The notes: generated from the sequence alone by a model not told the origin. Numbered from the stretch's first letter, positions 1 to 9,645 are shown. The stretch: DNA of 64,000 bases from Phycisphaeraceae bacterium (GCA_023898685.1 CP060234.1:372001-436000), one strand, 5' to 3'. Program-made: numbers and translations.

Positions 1-1417
1 ACCGGCCCAGATCATCGGCGACACTCGAGAACGGATAGGCACTCGCCGAATTGACCATCAACGCCCTGGCCGCGGCGACGCTGGGGGGGGCGGGGGGCGA
101 CTGATCGGCGGGCTGGTTGGTCTGGCCCGCCTGGTCGAAATACCCCGCGTTCCACATCTCGAGCATGACGCCGAAATGACCCGCGACGGCGGGCGTGGCG
201 GCGCTCGTGCCGGTGAACGAGCGATGGTCGCTGGAGCCCGTGTCGGCGGGCGTCCAGATGCCGTCGTTGAACATGACGAGGTCGGGCTTCACCCGCCCAT
301 CGAGGGCCGGGCCCGTGCTCGCGTAGCCGCCCCACGTGTCGTCGGAACGGTCGAGCGTGCCCCGCCCCTGCACACCACCCACAGAGACGACGTTCTTGGC
401 CCACGCCTCGGGGCGGGAATCGGGGCTGCCCGTGTTCGACTGCGACTGAATCACGATCACGCCCCGGCGGAAGATCGCGTCGTCGAGTTCGGCGCTCGCC
501 GCGGTGTAGCGACGGGTGATGCCCGTCCCCCAACTGTTCGACTGGAGCACGCCGAAGTAGGGCGGCCCCGCCAGCGACGCCAGGTTGGCGTCCCGGTCAT
601 CGATCTCGTGATAGCTGCTGAACAGCCCGATGGCGTCGGGGATCATGCCGAACGCGGTCCCGTCGCTGGCGCCATCGCCGAAGAGCAGCCCGTAGGTCGA
701 GGTGCCGTGATCGGTGGCGTACGCATTGGGGGTGCGCACAACGGGCGGGCTCGCGGCGAAATCGGCGTGGGATGCATACAGCCCGCCGTCGACAACTTCG
801 CACGCCACGCCCGCCCCCGTGAAGCCGTCGAGCAGTTCGACGTAGTTCGCCCCACCGAAGTCGCGGACGAATTCATCATCTGGCGACGGCTCTGCCGCGG
901 GCTCTGCCCAGAGCACGTCGGGTGAACCGAGCAGGCGCGCCAGCCCCTGCGTATCGATCGTGATGCGCATCGTCAGCGCGTCCGACTCGATGACGCCGGG
1001 GATGCCGCCCAGGCCCCGGGCGATCGCCGCGATCCGCCGGCGTGTGGCCCTGGTGCGATCGGTCGCGATCAGGTGATAGGTCGCGACCGGCCCGTGAACA
1101 TCACCCTGCGCGGCGGCGAGCAACGGTCGCAACGAGGCCGGTGTCTTTAGAGACTCGTCGAGCGCGCGGATCCCGTCTCGCCACTCGGCCGCCCGCCCCG
1201 GTGCGGCGCGAACGATTGCATGATCGGTATCGAGCACGCCGACCCAGCGCAATCCCTGCGCGTCGAGGTCCGCCCGGATCAGGGCCCGGTCACGATCACC
1301 CAGTCGGACAACGCGAAGCCCCTCGGCTTCTGCGGGCGCGGTTGACATCCCCGCGGCGAGGAGCATGCAGCAGACCTGGACCGCGCGGCGCGGTCGATGG
1401 CTTCGATTTCGGCGCAA
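1..1417 (-). CDS. Secreted S8 family serine peptidase (subtilisin-like), C-terminus cut by window edge
   Basis: Predicted extracellular serine protease. The 472 codons visible contain the subtilase triad: Asp about residue 210 (CEVVDGGLY), His about 237 (DHGTSTYGLL) and Ser about 405 (GTSAATPAVAG). SNSWG near 294 and QSQSN near 327 fit the substrate-binding and oxyanion regions. The N-terminus is a plausible signal peptide: Arg-rich, then CCMLLAAGM, then a possible cut after AEA. I chose the TTG start at 1417 because GAGGAG lies 7 nt upstream; an ATG at 1366 would remove the basic n-region. Residues about 32-180 resemble an inhibitor-like propeptide. The gene runs off the left edge, so any C-terminal anchor is unseen. 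It is divergent from the next gene. Confidence 0.85.
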   Translation of the reverse strand, partial: MRRNRSHRPRRAVQVCCMLLAAGMSTAPAEAEGLRVVRLGDRDRALIRADLDAQGLRWVGVLDTDHAIVRAAPGRAAEWRDGIRALDESLKTPASLRPLLAAAQGDVHGPVATYHLIATDRTRATRRRIAAIARGLGGIPGVIESDALTMRITIDTQGLARLLGSPDVLWAEPAAEPSPDDEFVRDFGGANYVELLDGFTGAGVACEVVDGGLYASHADFAASPPVVRTPNAYATDHGTSTYGLLFGDGASDGTAFGMIPDAIGLFSSYHEIDDRDANLASLAGPPYFGVLQSNSWGTGITRRYTAASAELDDAIFRRGVIVIQSQSNTGSPDSRPEAWAKNVVSVGGVQGRGTLDRSDDTWGGYASTGPALDGRVKPDLVMFNDGIWTPADTGSSDHRSFTGTSAATPAVAGHFGVMLEMWNAGYFDQAGQTNQPADQSPPAPPSVAAARALMVNSASAYPFSSVADDLGR

Positions 1418-1869
1418 CGTCTCTCTCCTCAACGTCGGGGCGTTGACGGCCGCGTGCCGATCCTGGACGAGCCCAAGGCGCGGAAACCCGGGCCTGATCG
1501 TGATTTGCGAACTCGATCAGAAGGGACCACCATAGCAAAGGTTGATCGGACGTTCACCGCTTTTTCACGCAGGAGATCCGTCCGGTTTTTCCGGACCCTG
1601 GATCAACACAGGGGACCAATCCGACCCGGATCTCGGCAGAATGTGCGCCGCGCACCGCTCAGAAAGCGCTCAGATCAGGGGTTGATCCTTGCCCGCCCCG
1701 TCGAATCGCTTACGATGTGAAGCTGGTCCAACAGCGGCCCGTCGGAGTCTGTACGGGGTTTATTCGAGGAGTTCGAGAGGGAGGCTGGCACTGGCCCACG
1801 GTCGATGTCGATCCGTGTCGCCGAACCACACTCCCAGAAACGCGCATCAACACCCGAAGGAGATTCGAG
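1418..1869. other. Intergenic region between divergent genes with a hairpin and a candidate promoter
   Basis: No convincing gene. It separates the subtilase (minus) from the dockerin protein (plus). A short hairpin, GTCCGG-TTTTT-CCGGAC, lies at about 1579-1595. A weak plus-strand promoter candidate has TTGCCC at 1689-1694, a 16-nt spacer and TACGAT at 1711-1716, about 150 nt before the start codon. The promoter is an inference from hexamer matches only. Confidence 0.35.
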
Positions 1870-4020
1870 ATGTCCAAGCACCATGTGCTCGCCTTGCTCG
1901 CGCTCGCCGGTTCGGTGGCGCCCCTGATGGCCCAGGACAGTGTCGCCAACACCCCGGGCCTGCCGGGTGACGCGATCAACCCGATCGACCCGGCCCAGCA
2001 GGTCCTGCCCTACGTCGCCGACCTGACGCCGTTCGGGACATCGTGGGACACGACCTTCGGCATCGTGCCGCTGGTCAAGACCCCCAAGACCGACCCGACG
2101 TTCTTCAACAACCTGATGTCGGCCAACGGCATCTCGGACGACCTGCGACACGACGTGCCCTACTTCTCGAACTCCTACCTGCTCTGGGAGCAGGCCCCCG
2201 GCGCCGGCGCCAACCCTCTGCACAACGACGAGACGGGCTACGAGCTGCCGACCGGCACCTCGAGCCAGTTCTCCGTCGGCTTCGCAAGCAGCGCCAGCCT
2301 GGGCGGGTTCTCCGGCGACCTCATCACCACCGCGATCGTCAACTACAAGCCCTCCAGCCCGAATCGGCTGTACGTCACCCGCGTCGAGTCGGCCGGCGTG
2401 TACGACTCGCCGGTCACCGGCTCGTCCGGTTCGCTCGCGTTCGGGTCGACCGACGCCGACGGCAACACCTACTACCGCGGCGACAGCTTCGGGGCGGGCG
2501 GCACCGTCGCGCCCCAGGTCGCCAACAACTGGTACCGCACCCGGGCCCAGAGCCGCACGGGCGTGGTGAACACGATCACCGGGGCCGGCGGCGTCCAGGC
2601 GACCGACCACCTCGTCTCATCGACCACCGCCCACCCGGCCCCCTCGAACATCCCCGCCAGCGTCGCGGGCGGCAACGGCCTGGTCGCGGGCCCGAATTAC
2701 TCGTCGCAGTATGTCCGGGGCGCGATGGCCCCGCTGACCGCCGACTCGTCCCATTTCGGCCCCGAGGTCACGCTGGGCTACACCCCCGCCGACCACCGCG
2801 GCGCGATGGGCACCACCACCCGCAATCTGCTGGGCACCGGCGTCGCGACCACCGCCGAGCTGGTGAAGGACGGGGTGGGCAACACCCGCGCCCTCGGCAT
2901 CTTCTCGACCACCGCCGCGGGCGCCGTGGCCGAGGCCCACACCATCGAGACGCCCCTGACCATCGGCGATCCGACCGACGGGTTCAGCAAGTCGCTCACG
3001 TCGATCTCCGCCTACTCGCAGTACTACGGGATCACGGGCTTCCGCTCGGGCGGCGGGCTCGTCGCGCTGGGCCAGGACTCGGCGGGGAACAACTACGCCG
3101 CCGCGACCCTCAGCACGTTCGGCCTCTCGTTCGACCTCGACATGCAGAACGTCGCCGTCCGCTTCGGGCCCGACGGGCAGAACCCTGAGTGGAGCATTGT
3201 CGGCTGGACCGACTTCAACGGCAACGGCAAGGACATCCTCGACGGGCCGGGCGGCAGCTCGATCGGGCACCTGATCGACTTCCAGGCCGCCTTCCCCTCC
3301 TCGGGCCTGCTGGGGCCCTCGATGTCCACCCCGACCTTCGACGGCGCAGGCAACGCCTGGTTCCTCGCCTCGGCCGCCCTCGACAAGGTCGACCCGGACA
3401 CCGGCGACCCATTCATCGACTACGACACCGTGCTGATCCGCGGCGTGCTCACCGAGTATCCGGGCATGACGCCCTCCTACGGCTACCAGCTCGAGCTGGT
3501 GCTCGAACTAGGCCGCACGTTCTTCGGCCAGAACTCGGGCACCCGCTGGCAGATCCAGTTCATGCAGATGGTCGCCAACAGCAACACCTCGGGCGTGCTC
3601 TCGCCCGGCGCGGTCGACCACAACAACGGCCGCACGTGGGGCTATGACGACGCCGACCTGTCCGGCGTCGACAACGCCGACCCGATGACCAACGGTGGCA
3701 TCGTCGTCGCCGCCAACATCGTCTATGACGTCGACGGCGACGGCGTCTACGAGGATCCCACCGGCTCGGGCGCCGACCCCAACAGCCCCGACCAGGCCTA
3801 TGACGCCCTCCTCTACATCGGCTACTACACCGAGGGCCCGCAGGGCTGCAACGCGGCCGACATCGCCGAGCCCTACGGCCTGCTCGACCTCGCCGACATC
3901 AACGCCTTCATCTCGGGCTTCCTCGCCAGTGACCCGATCGCGGACGTGAACGGCGACGGCCTGTTCGACCTGGGTGACATCAACACGTTCGTCGCGGCGT
4001 TCCTGTCCGGCTGCCCGTAA
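1870..4020 (+). CDS. Secreted protein with C-terminal GC-type dockerin domain
   Basis: Function of the large extracellular part is unknown. The 716-residue protein begins with a signal peptide (MSKHHVLALLALAGSVAPLMAQ) and ends in a dockerin-like pair of EF-hand-type repeats: DIAEPYGLLDLADINAF, then ADVNGDGLFDLGDINTF, closing with SGCP. A Cys before the first repeat and the Cys at the end frame the module, as in the GC-type dockerin family. The body is rich in Gly, Ser, Thr and Asn. The start at 1870 has GAAGGAG 7 nt upstream; the longer upstream frame lacks a signal peptide. Two hairpins follow the stop codon. Confidence 0.8.
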   Translation: MSKHHVLALLALAGSVAPLMAQDSVANTPGLPGDAINPIDPAQQVLPYVADLTPFGTSWDTTFGIVPLVKTPKTDPTFFNNLMSANGISDDLRHDVPYFSNSYLLWEQAPGAGANPLHNDETGYELPTGTSSQFSVGFASSASLGGFSGDLITTAIVNYKPSSPNRLYVTRVESAGVYDSPVTGSSGSLAFGSTDADGNTYYRGDSFGAGGTVAPQVANNWYRTRAQSRTGVVNTITGAGGVQATDHLVSSTTAHPAPSNIPASVAGGNGLVAGPNYSSQYVRGAMAPLTADSSHFGPEVTLGYTPADHRGAMGTTTRNLLGTGVATTAELVKDGVGNTRALGIFSTTAAGAVAEAHTIETPLTIGDPTDGFSKSLTSISAYSQYYGITGFRSGGGLVALGQDSAGNNYAAATLSTFGLSFDLDMQNVAVRFGPDGQNPEWSIVGWTDFNGNGKDILDGPGGSSIGHLIDFQAAFPSSGLLGPSMSTPTFDGAGNAWFLASAALDKVDPDTGDPFIDYDTVLIRGVLTEYPGMTPSYGYQLELVLELGRTFFGQNSGTRWQIQFMQMVANSNTSGVLSPGAVDHNNGRTWGYDDADLSGVDNADPMTNGGIVVAANIVYDVDGDGVYEDPTGSGADPNSPDQAYDALLYIGYYTEGPQGCNAADIAEPYGLLDLADINAFISGFLASDPIADVNGDGLFDLGDINTFVAAFLSGCP

Positions 4021-4070
4021 GCCGGGAACCATCCGGGCGACCCAGCCGGATGGTGAATAGCGACCACTTC

Positions 4071-4107
4071 GAGCGCCCGGGCCGGGAGGTCCGGGCGCTT
4101 CTTCGTT
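4071..4107 (+). terminator. Probable terminator hairpin after the first dockerin gene
   Basis: GCGCCCGG (4073-4080) pairs with CCGGGCGC (4091-4098) and is followed by the T-rich TTCTTCGTTC. A second hairpin just upstream pairs ACCATCCGG (4028-4036) with CCGGATGGT (4046-4054). Intrinsic termination is an inference; the T-tract is interrupted. Confidence 0.5.
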
Positions 4108-4170
4108 CGACGCCGGCCCACCCCGCTCCGGGATCGCGGGCCGGGAATCCAGGCACCGGAGATTCCCAGA

Positions 4171-5529
4171 ATGCACCGTTCAGCCATCATCGTCACCGCC
4201 ACGATCGCGGCCCTCGCGGGGTCGGCCCTCGCCCAGTGGAACCCGACGGGCGGCGAGTGGGGCAAGTCGACCGACACCGACGTCCGCCTGATGACGTGGA
4301 ACATCCTCGACACGATCCGCACCGAGAATCCGTCCAAGACCGACTCGATCTCGAACTGGAACGCGTGTGTGCGCATCGTCGCGGGCTTCCGGCCCGACGT
4401 CCTGATTCTCCAGGAGACGGGCGACAACGGGTGCAGCGGGTGCGTCGACTCCGTGGCCGAGCTCACCAACCTCGCCCACCTGTTCTTCCACGGCGGGGCC
4501 GATCCCTACATGGGCGGGACGGTGACCTCATATGTCCAGCTCTTCGCCCCGGGGTACGACCTGCCGTACGTGTTCGTCTCGGACACCAGCGACGGGTACA
4601 ACCGCAACATGATCCTCTCGCGGTTCCCCTACGCCGACCTCAACGGCGACGGCTCGGCGACCGAGAGCAACTTCCTTGTGCTCGCCGACGAGTACGCGAC
4701 GACGGGCAACGTGATCCGCGGCTACCAGTTCGCGGAGATCGACCTGCCCGACGCGACCTACGACGGCGACCTCGTCATCGGCAACGGGCACCTCAAGGCG
4801 GGCAGCACGACCTCCGACAAGGCCCAGCGGCTCGCGGAAGCCCAGCGCGTCGCCTACTACGTCGACTACCTGTTCAACGGCGCCGGGACGGGCGAGCCCG
4901 ATCCGCACAGCACGATCATCTTCCCCAACCCCGCGACCATCCTCGCCGACAACACCCCGGTGATCTGGGGCGGTGACTGGAACGAGGACGAGGTGACCAA
5001 CGGCCGCAAGGGCCCGGCCGAGTGGATGACGCGTGCGGCGCTCACGGGCGGCACCGACGGCACCGACCGCAACCGATCCGACTCGGTCTACGACTCGGCG
5101 ACCGACGTGTTCACGGGCTCGCGCGCCACGCACGGCAGCTCGACGCTCGACTACATCGCGTGGCAGGACAGCATCGTCGAGAACGTCGTGAGGCAGTTCG
5201 TGTTTGAATCGGCCAACGTTCCGAGCACGAGCCAACTCCCGGAGCCGGTGCGGACGTTCCCCTACCCGGCGCCCGTGGTGACTTCGTCGTTCGCGTCGGA
5301 CCATCGCCCGGTGATCGTCGACTTCCAGCTCACTCTGGCTCAGGCCGGGCCCTGCAACGACGCCGATCTGGCCGAGCCCTATGACGTGCTCGATCTCGCG
5401 GATATCAATGCGTTCACGTCCGGGTTTCTCGCGCAGGATCCGATCGCGGATCTCGCCGAGCCGTTCGGGGTTCTCGACCTGAACGACATCAACGCGTTCA
5501 TCGCGGGGTTCATTTCGGGCTGCCCCTGA
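4171..5529 (+). CDS. Secreted endonuclease/exonuclease/phosphatase-fold protein with GC-type dockerin tail
   Basis: Predicted extracellular metal-dependent hydrolase of the EEP (DNase I-like) superfamily, 452 aa. Family motifs appear in order: LMTWNIL (about 40), DVLILQETGDN (Glu metal ligand), GNGHLKAG, GGDWNED (Asp/Asn pair) and SDHRPVIVDF (catalytic Asp-His). A signal peptide (MHRSAIIVTATIAALAGSALAQ) precedes it. The C-terminus has two dockerin-like repeats ending SGCP, but the second reads ADLAEPFGVLDLNDINAF and lacks the Asn-Gly-Asp-Gly loop seen in the neighbouring protein. The substrate could be nucleic acid or a phosphoester. It shares the strand and tail type of the gene before it, which suggests a common surface-attachment system. 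Confidence 0.85.
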   Translation: MHRSAIIVTATIAALAGSALAQWNPTGGEWGKSTDTDVRLMTWNILDTIRTENPSKTDSISNWNACVRIVAGFRPDVLILQETGDNGCSGCVDSVAELTNLAHLFFHGGADPYMGGTVTSYVQLFAPGYDLPYVFVSDTSDGYNRNMILSRFPYADLNGDGSATESNFLVLADEYATTGNVIRGYQFAEIDLPDATYDGDLVIGNGHLKAGSTTSDKAQRLAEAQRVAYYVDYLFNGAGTGEPDPHSTIIFPNPATILADNTPVIWGGDWNEDEVTNGRKGPAEWMTRAALTGGTDGTDRNRSDSVYDSATDVFTGSRATHGSSTLDYIAWQDSIVENVVRQFVFESANVPSTSQLPEPVRTFPYPAPVVTSSFASDHRPVIVDFQLTLAQAGPCNDADLAEPYDVLDLADINAFTSGFLAQDPIADLAEPFGVLDLNDINAFIAGFISGCP

Positions 5530-5551
5530 TCGTCGGGCGGCCCCGAGCCGA

Positions 5552-6823
5552 TCAGCGGCGTCGCCGGCGGGCCCCGAGTCCGAAGCCCAGCGTCAGGATC
5601 GCGCCCGCGCCGGGCGCGGGCACCACCGGGGTGTCGCTCGGGCTGTCGCCAGGTTCGTCGCCCGGATCGCCCGGTTCGCGGGCGTAATCCCGTCCGGGGT
5701 CGCTGTACGGATCGTCGGGCAGGTCAGCACCCACCTCTGGATCCCCGGTGTCGGCAAGCTCGGCGTCTTCGGTCGGGCTGTCGATGAGGCTCGATGGGTC
5801 GACCGCGTGGCCTCCCCCACCTCCACCGCCGGCGCTCGGCCGCACGGGCGTTCTGGACCCGTAGTGCTCGTGGTGCGGCACGTTGCTCACCCGCCCCATC
5901 GCCAGACCTGCGCCGCCCCCGCCGCCCTCGCCGGGGGGCGTCGGGCGGAAGACGAACTCCAGACCCTCGGCATTGCGGACGCCGGCGTCGGCGAGGTCGA
6001 AGGCAACGATGGCGTTGGTAGTCCGATCATCCACAACGAGCATCCCGGTGCGACGATCGAACATGGCGGTGCGGTCGTTGTAGCCATCCCAGGCCACGCC
6101 GGCGTAGGCCGCGACGTCTGTGTCGACGCGCAGCCCCTCGAGCCGCACGCCGCGCACCTCGCCCGTGTCGCGGTCGACCATCACGATCCGCCCGTCGGAT
6201 TCGTCGGCGACCAGGAGCAGGCCGGCCGGGCCGAGTGTCACGTCGGCGCCCATGCGCACGCCGCCCCGCTGCCAGGAGATCGGGCCGAGCGGCTCGGCGT
6301 GGATCGAGCGGTCGGACTCGACTCGGATGCGGGCGAGGCGGTCATCGGTCGTCGGATCGCCGTCGGCCGAGAGGACGTACATGACGCCGAAGAGCGGGTC
6401 GCCGGCGATCCCGGTGACCGCCCAGGCGGGATCGAGGCCGGCGTCGGCCAGCGAGCCGACCACGTCGGCGACGACCGGGATGCCGGGCTCGATGTGCTCG
6501 AGGTCGACGTGCAGCAGAACCGGACCGGGGCATCCGCCCACGTCGCCGTTCACGACGGCGTAGGCATCGAACGTATTGACGATCGTGAAGGCGCGGATCT
6601 CGCCGTCGATCCGCTCGGCGCGGTGGCCCGACGCCGCGCGGATCTCTCCGAAGTCGGTGAACGTGCGCTCCGGGTTGTTGACGTCATCGATCGCGAAGAG
6701 CTGGGCGTCGTCGGCATCGATGCCCCAGAGGCGGAGCAGATCCTCGGCCGCCGCCGAGCCCGCGAACGTCGCACCCACACACGCGATGATGCAGCAGGTC
6801 TTCCACATGCGATGCCTTCCCAT
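5552..6823 (-). CDS. Secreted protein with PEP-CTERM-like (VPAPG) sorting tail
   Basis: A 423-residue exported protein of unknown role. It starts MGRHRMWKTCC, followed by a hydrophobic signal segment ending SAAAE, and ends with a sorting-tag pattern: VPAPGAGAILTLGFGLGA followed by RRRRR. The middle has repeated AIDD, VDRDTG and AFDLADAG segments, like the short repeats of secreted beta-propellers, then a Gly-rich linker and an acidic Asp/Pro/Glu-rich stretch before the tag. The start at 6823 has GGAG 8 nt upstream; an ATG at 6808 is also possible. The gene converges on the EEP-dockerin gene, with 22 nt between stops. Confidence 0.75.
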   Translation of the reverse strand: MGRHRMWKTCCIIACVGATFAGSAAAEDLLRLWGIDADDAQLFAIDDVNNPERTFTDFGEIRAASGHRAERIDGEIRAFTIVNTFDAYAVVNGDVGGCPGPVLLHVDLEHIEPGIPVVADVVGSLADAGLDPAWAVTGIAGDPLFGVMYVLSADGDPTTDDRLARIRVESDRSIHAEPLGPISWQRGGVRMGADVTLGPAGLLLVADESDGRIVMVDRDTGEVRGVRLEGLRVDTDVAAYAGVAWDGYNDRTAMFDRRTGMLVVDDRTTNAIVAFDLADAGVRNAEGLEFVFRPTPPGEGGGGGAGLAMGRVSNVPHHEHYGSRTPVRPSAGGGGGGGHAVDPSSLIDSPTEDAELADTGDPEVGADLPDDPYSDPGRDYAREPGDPGDEPGDSPSDTPVVPAPGAGAILTLGFGLGARRRRR

Positions 6824-7044
6824 CTGCACACTCCGGGCAAGGGGAGCCGGCGGTTCTCGGGCCATACCCGCGACACCGCTCCCACTCGGATATGCAATCT
6901 GAACCGGGCCCGGGCCACCGCATCGGCGAACACCGGGCCGATCGGCCCGGGCCGAGCCCGCAGAACCCCACCCACCCGTGGGGGCGCCGCCGGGAGGGCG
7001 AACAGCACTTCCCGGACCGAGGATCACCGCTTAGACTGGCGACG

Positions 7045-7275
7045 ATGCGGATGGGACGCTGGAGCCGGGGCGAGATCATGGACGCGGGCGCTCGCTATCG
7101 GGCCGAGCACTCGGCGTGGCTCACCCTGGCGCTGTATTCCAATGGACACTACCCGCGCATCCCCGCGAAGCCGACGCGGACGGGCGGGTTCGAGCGCCTC
7201 ATGAGCCGGGCGTCGGGCCGCCGGCTGGCTCTGCGTTGGTGGGAGATCGCCCTATCGCGTCTCGGGGGGCGGTGA
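7045..7275 (+). CDS. Small hypothetical protein
   Basis: A 76-residue basic protein I do not recognise. It contains an aromatic stretch (AWLTLALYSNGHYPRIP) and ends ALRWWEIALSRLGGR. No Shine-Dalgarno sequence precedes the ATG, but a -10-like TAGACT sits 7 nt upstream, so a leaderless start is possible. It is divergent from the CTERM protein and ends 12 nt before the stop of the converging PilZ gene. The coding call rests on the open frame and plausible composition only. An internal ATG at 7078 would give 65 aa. Confidence 0.4.
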   Translation: MRMGRWSRGEIMDAGARYRAEHSAWLTLALYSNGHYPRIPAKPTRTGGFERLMSRASGRRLALRWWEIALSRLGGR

Positions 7276-7287
7276 GCCCGCGGACGG

Positions 7288-8403
7288 CTACGCGGCGCGG
7301 CACCGGCCGACGATCTGTGTGAGTTCCCGATCGAGCCCCGCGAGTTGCATCGATTCGGAGAGCTGCCCGACAACAGCGTCGAGGTCGGGGGAGATGTCGG
7401 CTAGGCCGATCGTGGGCGCCGCGCTCTGGAGCTGCATACAGATGCTGAGCACATCCATGGGCTTGCTCCTCCGAACGGCGAGCTCGATGGCCGTCGCGAA
7501 TCGGTCGAGCTCGGGCTTCATGGCTTTCAGGAGCGCGACGTCCGGCGCCGGCCCCGAGAGAATCGCGGCGTGCGGGTTGCCCGTGAGGAACTCCGCGAGC
7601 GCCCGCGTCAGCTTCTCCTGCGTGAGCGGCTTGCTCAGGTAGGCCTGGGCTCGCCGACCGTCGATCAGCTCCAGGACGTGCCCACCGCGATCGGCGCTGC
7701 ACAGGATGATGGGCGTCGCCACGTTCTCGCCCCGCAGCCGCATCGTGAGATCCTCGCCGGTCCATTCGCCCAGCCTGAACTCGCTGATGATCAGATCAAC
7801 GCCGGCGCGGGCGACGTCGATCGCCTCGTCGCAGCTCTCGACGACACGGAGCCTGACCTTCGTGTCGCGGATGAAATGCCTGATGATCTGCGTGTCCAGC
7901 ACGCTGGGCTCGACGAGGAGCACCGTTCCGGCGATCAGGGCCGGGTCGGCCCGTTCCACCGAGAAGAGCTCGCTGATCGGGTCGGGCCGGACGAATCCGC
8001 GCACATCGATCTGGGTGAGGAACCGCACGCCGATCTCGTGCAGCACCCCGCCGCGGTGCTGGCAGCGCACCACTTCGCCCTGCACGGGCCTGTCGCCGAG
8101 CTGCGGGTGCGGCATGATCAGCACGCAGCGCGTGCCCGTGTGAAGAAAGCTGCTGTGCAGCAGGCCAGCGCCGGTTCGGGAGAGGTTCCGGCAGGCCATG
8201 CAGACCTCGACGACCGACCCACCGGGGTGCTCGATCTTGACACTGATCGACGCTTGCCGGAACGGCCAGCGGGCGTCCTTGCGATCGACCGCGGACGAAG
8301 CAGTCGAGCCGGTGTCGAAGGTGTCGAGCACCTGGTTCAGTTGCTTGTGCGAGAGACCAAGGGAGTTCAGCCTCGCCCGCTCATTGTTCGACTTCCCGGT
8401 CAT
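7288..8403 (-). CDS. PilZ-receiver protein with degenerate (pseudo)receiver domain
   Basis: Probable cytoplasmic signalling protein, 371 aa. Residues about 45-145 form a PilZ-like domain (ACRNLSRTGAGLL, then EIGVRF); PilZ domains often bind cyclic-di-GMP. Residues about 160-265 form a receiver domain, followed by a helical C-terminus. The receiver is atypical: the phospho-acceptor position reads LIISEFRLG, with Glu (about 208) in place of Asp, and the acidic pocket reads LLVEP instead of LLVED. The conserved Lys is kept (LSKPLTQ). It may therefore be locked or phosphorylation-independent. The start at 8403 has GGAG 8 nt upstream. It is a paralogue of the next minus-strand gene, 96 nt upstream. 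Confidence 0.82.
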   Translation of the reverse strand: MTGKSNNERARLNSLGLSHKQLNQVLDTFDTGSTASSAVDRKDARWPFRQASISVKIEHPGGSVVEVCMACRNLSRTGAGLLHSSFLHTGTRCVLIMPHPQLGDRPVQGEVVRCQHRGGVLHEIGVRFLTQIDVRGFVRPDPISELFSVERADPALIAGTVLLVEPSVLDTQIIRHFIRDTKVRLRVVESCDEAIDVARAGVDLIISEFRLGEWTGEDLTMRLRGENVATPIILCSADRGGHVLELIDGRRAQAYLSKPLTQEKLTRALAEFLTGNPHAAILSGPAPDVALLKAMKPELDRFATAIELAVRRSKPMDVLSICMQLQSAAPTIGLADISPDLDAVVGQLSESMQLAGLDRELTQIVGRCRAA

Positions 8404-8499
8404 GCACCACTCCACTGGCCGTCCGCCTCACTCGCCGTTTCGCGCCTCACCCTGGGCCTAGCCGAGGCCGGCGGCGCGGAACAGGTCACCGCCGGTGCG

Positions 8500-9645
8500 T
8501 CAGGTGCCCCCGGCGATCTGCCCGCACAGCTCTTTCACTTCCCCGATCTGGTCCCTGATCGCGGCGATATCGAGGTCGCTGGAGAGCTGGAACGTCATGG
8601 TCTCCAGCAGCATCGCAAGGTCCGCGTGACCCAGCACCGGCGCCACGCCCCGGAGCTGCATCAGCACCGCGAGCACGCGGGCGGTGTCGCCGGCCTCGGC
8701 CGCCTCCACGAGCTTGTCGACCGTCTTGCGCAGCTCCGGCATCATCGCCTCGTAGACCTGGCGATCGAGGGACGAGGCGCCGGGACCGCCGCTGCCGTCG
8801 CCCTCGCCCTCCTCGGGCTCACGGAAGAACTCCGCGATCGCCCTGATCAGGTTGTCCTGCGTGAACGGCTTGGCGAGGAACCCCTGCACGGCCGGGTGTC
8901 CCACGAGGTCGCGGGTCGACTGGCTCGTGTCGGCGCTGACCATGATGACCGGTGGGTGCGGGGCCCCGATCTCGTGGAGCCGCTTCGGCAGGCGGCCCCC
9001 GTCCTCCCCGCCGAGATGGATGTCGCACAGGATCAGGCCAACACCCGACTTGGCCTCGCGCTCCGCATCCGCCAGGGTCGAGACGTGCTTGATGCGCAGC
9101 TGGGTGTCGCGCAGGTAGTGCCGCACGAGCCGCGCGTCCATGTCGCTGTCTTCGACCAGCAGGATCGTTCCAACCAGCGACGCCGGGTCGGCCCGCTCGA
9201 CCGCGAACAGTTCCTGCATGGGGTCGGGCCTGATGATCTCGCGGATTTCGATCTCGTTCTCGAACGCGATCCCGATCTCGTGGATCATCCCGGCGATGTG
9301 GATGCAGCGGACGACCCGGCCCGAGACGATGACCTCCCCGTGATGGGGGTCGGTGAGCGTCACGTTGCACTGGGTGCCGAGGTGCAGGAACGAGCGGTGC
9401 AGCAAGGCGATGCCGCCCTTCGAGAGGTTCCGGCACGCCATGCGGACGTGTACTTCGTTCCCCGTTGGATGGATGATCTGCACGGGCAGCGACGCCTGGT
9501 TGTATTGCCAGCGCGCGTGCGACCTGTTCGCGCTGCCCGGCTTGCGCCCCTGATCCAGCGTGTTCAGCAACCTATGGAGTTCGTTCGAGCTGAGGCCGAT
9601 GGTATTCGGACGTGACCCCGGCTCGCCGGACTTCGACTTGGCCAT
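8500..9645 (-). CDS. PilZ-receiver response regulator
   Basis: A 381-residue protein with the same layout as its downstream neighbour: a short N-terminal helix (LSSNELHRLLNTLDQG), a PilZ-like domain (ACRNLSKGGIALLH, HEIGIAFEN), a receiver, and an alpha-helical C-terminus. Here the receiver is intact: acidic pocket LLVEDSD, acceptor Asp in LILCDIHLG, and Lys in LAKPFTQ. The start at 9645 follows GGGGAGG with suitable spacing; the frame extends to 9876 but that part looks non-coding. An active/degenerate pair made by tandem duplication is likely. No histidine kinase gene is adjacent. Confidence 0.85.
   Translation of the reverse strand: MAKSKSGEPGSRPNTIGLSSNELHRLLNTLDQGRKPGSANRSHARWQYNQASLPVQIIHPTGNEVHVRMACRNLSKGGIALLHRSFLHLGTQCNVTLTDPHHGEVIVSGRVVRCIHIAGMIHEIGIAFENEIEIREIIRPDPMQELFAVERADPASLVGTILLVEDSDMDARLVRHYLRDTQLRIKHVSTLADAEREAKSGVGLILCDIHLGGEDGGRLPKRLHEIGAPHPPVIMVSADTSQSTRDLVGHPAVQGFLAKPFTQDNLIRAIAEFFREPEEGEGDGSGGPGASSLDRQVYEAMMPELRKTVDKLVEAAEAGDTARVLAVLMQLRGVAPVLGHADLAMLLETMTFQLSSDLDIAAIRDQIGEVKELCGQIAGGT

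Noticed and set aside
1397..1720. 107-codon plus-strand frame in the first intergenic gap
   Set aside because: Arg/Pro-rich composition, overlap with the subtilase start and no ribosome site; better explained as non-coding.
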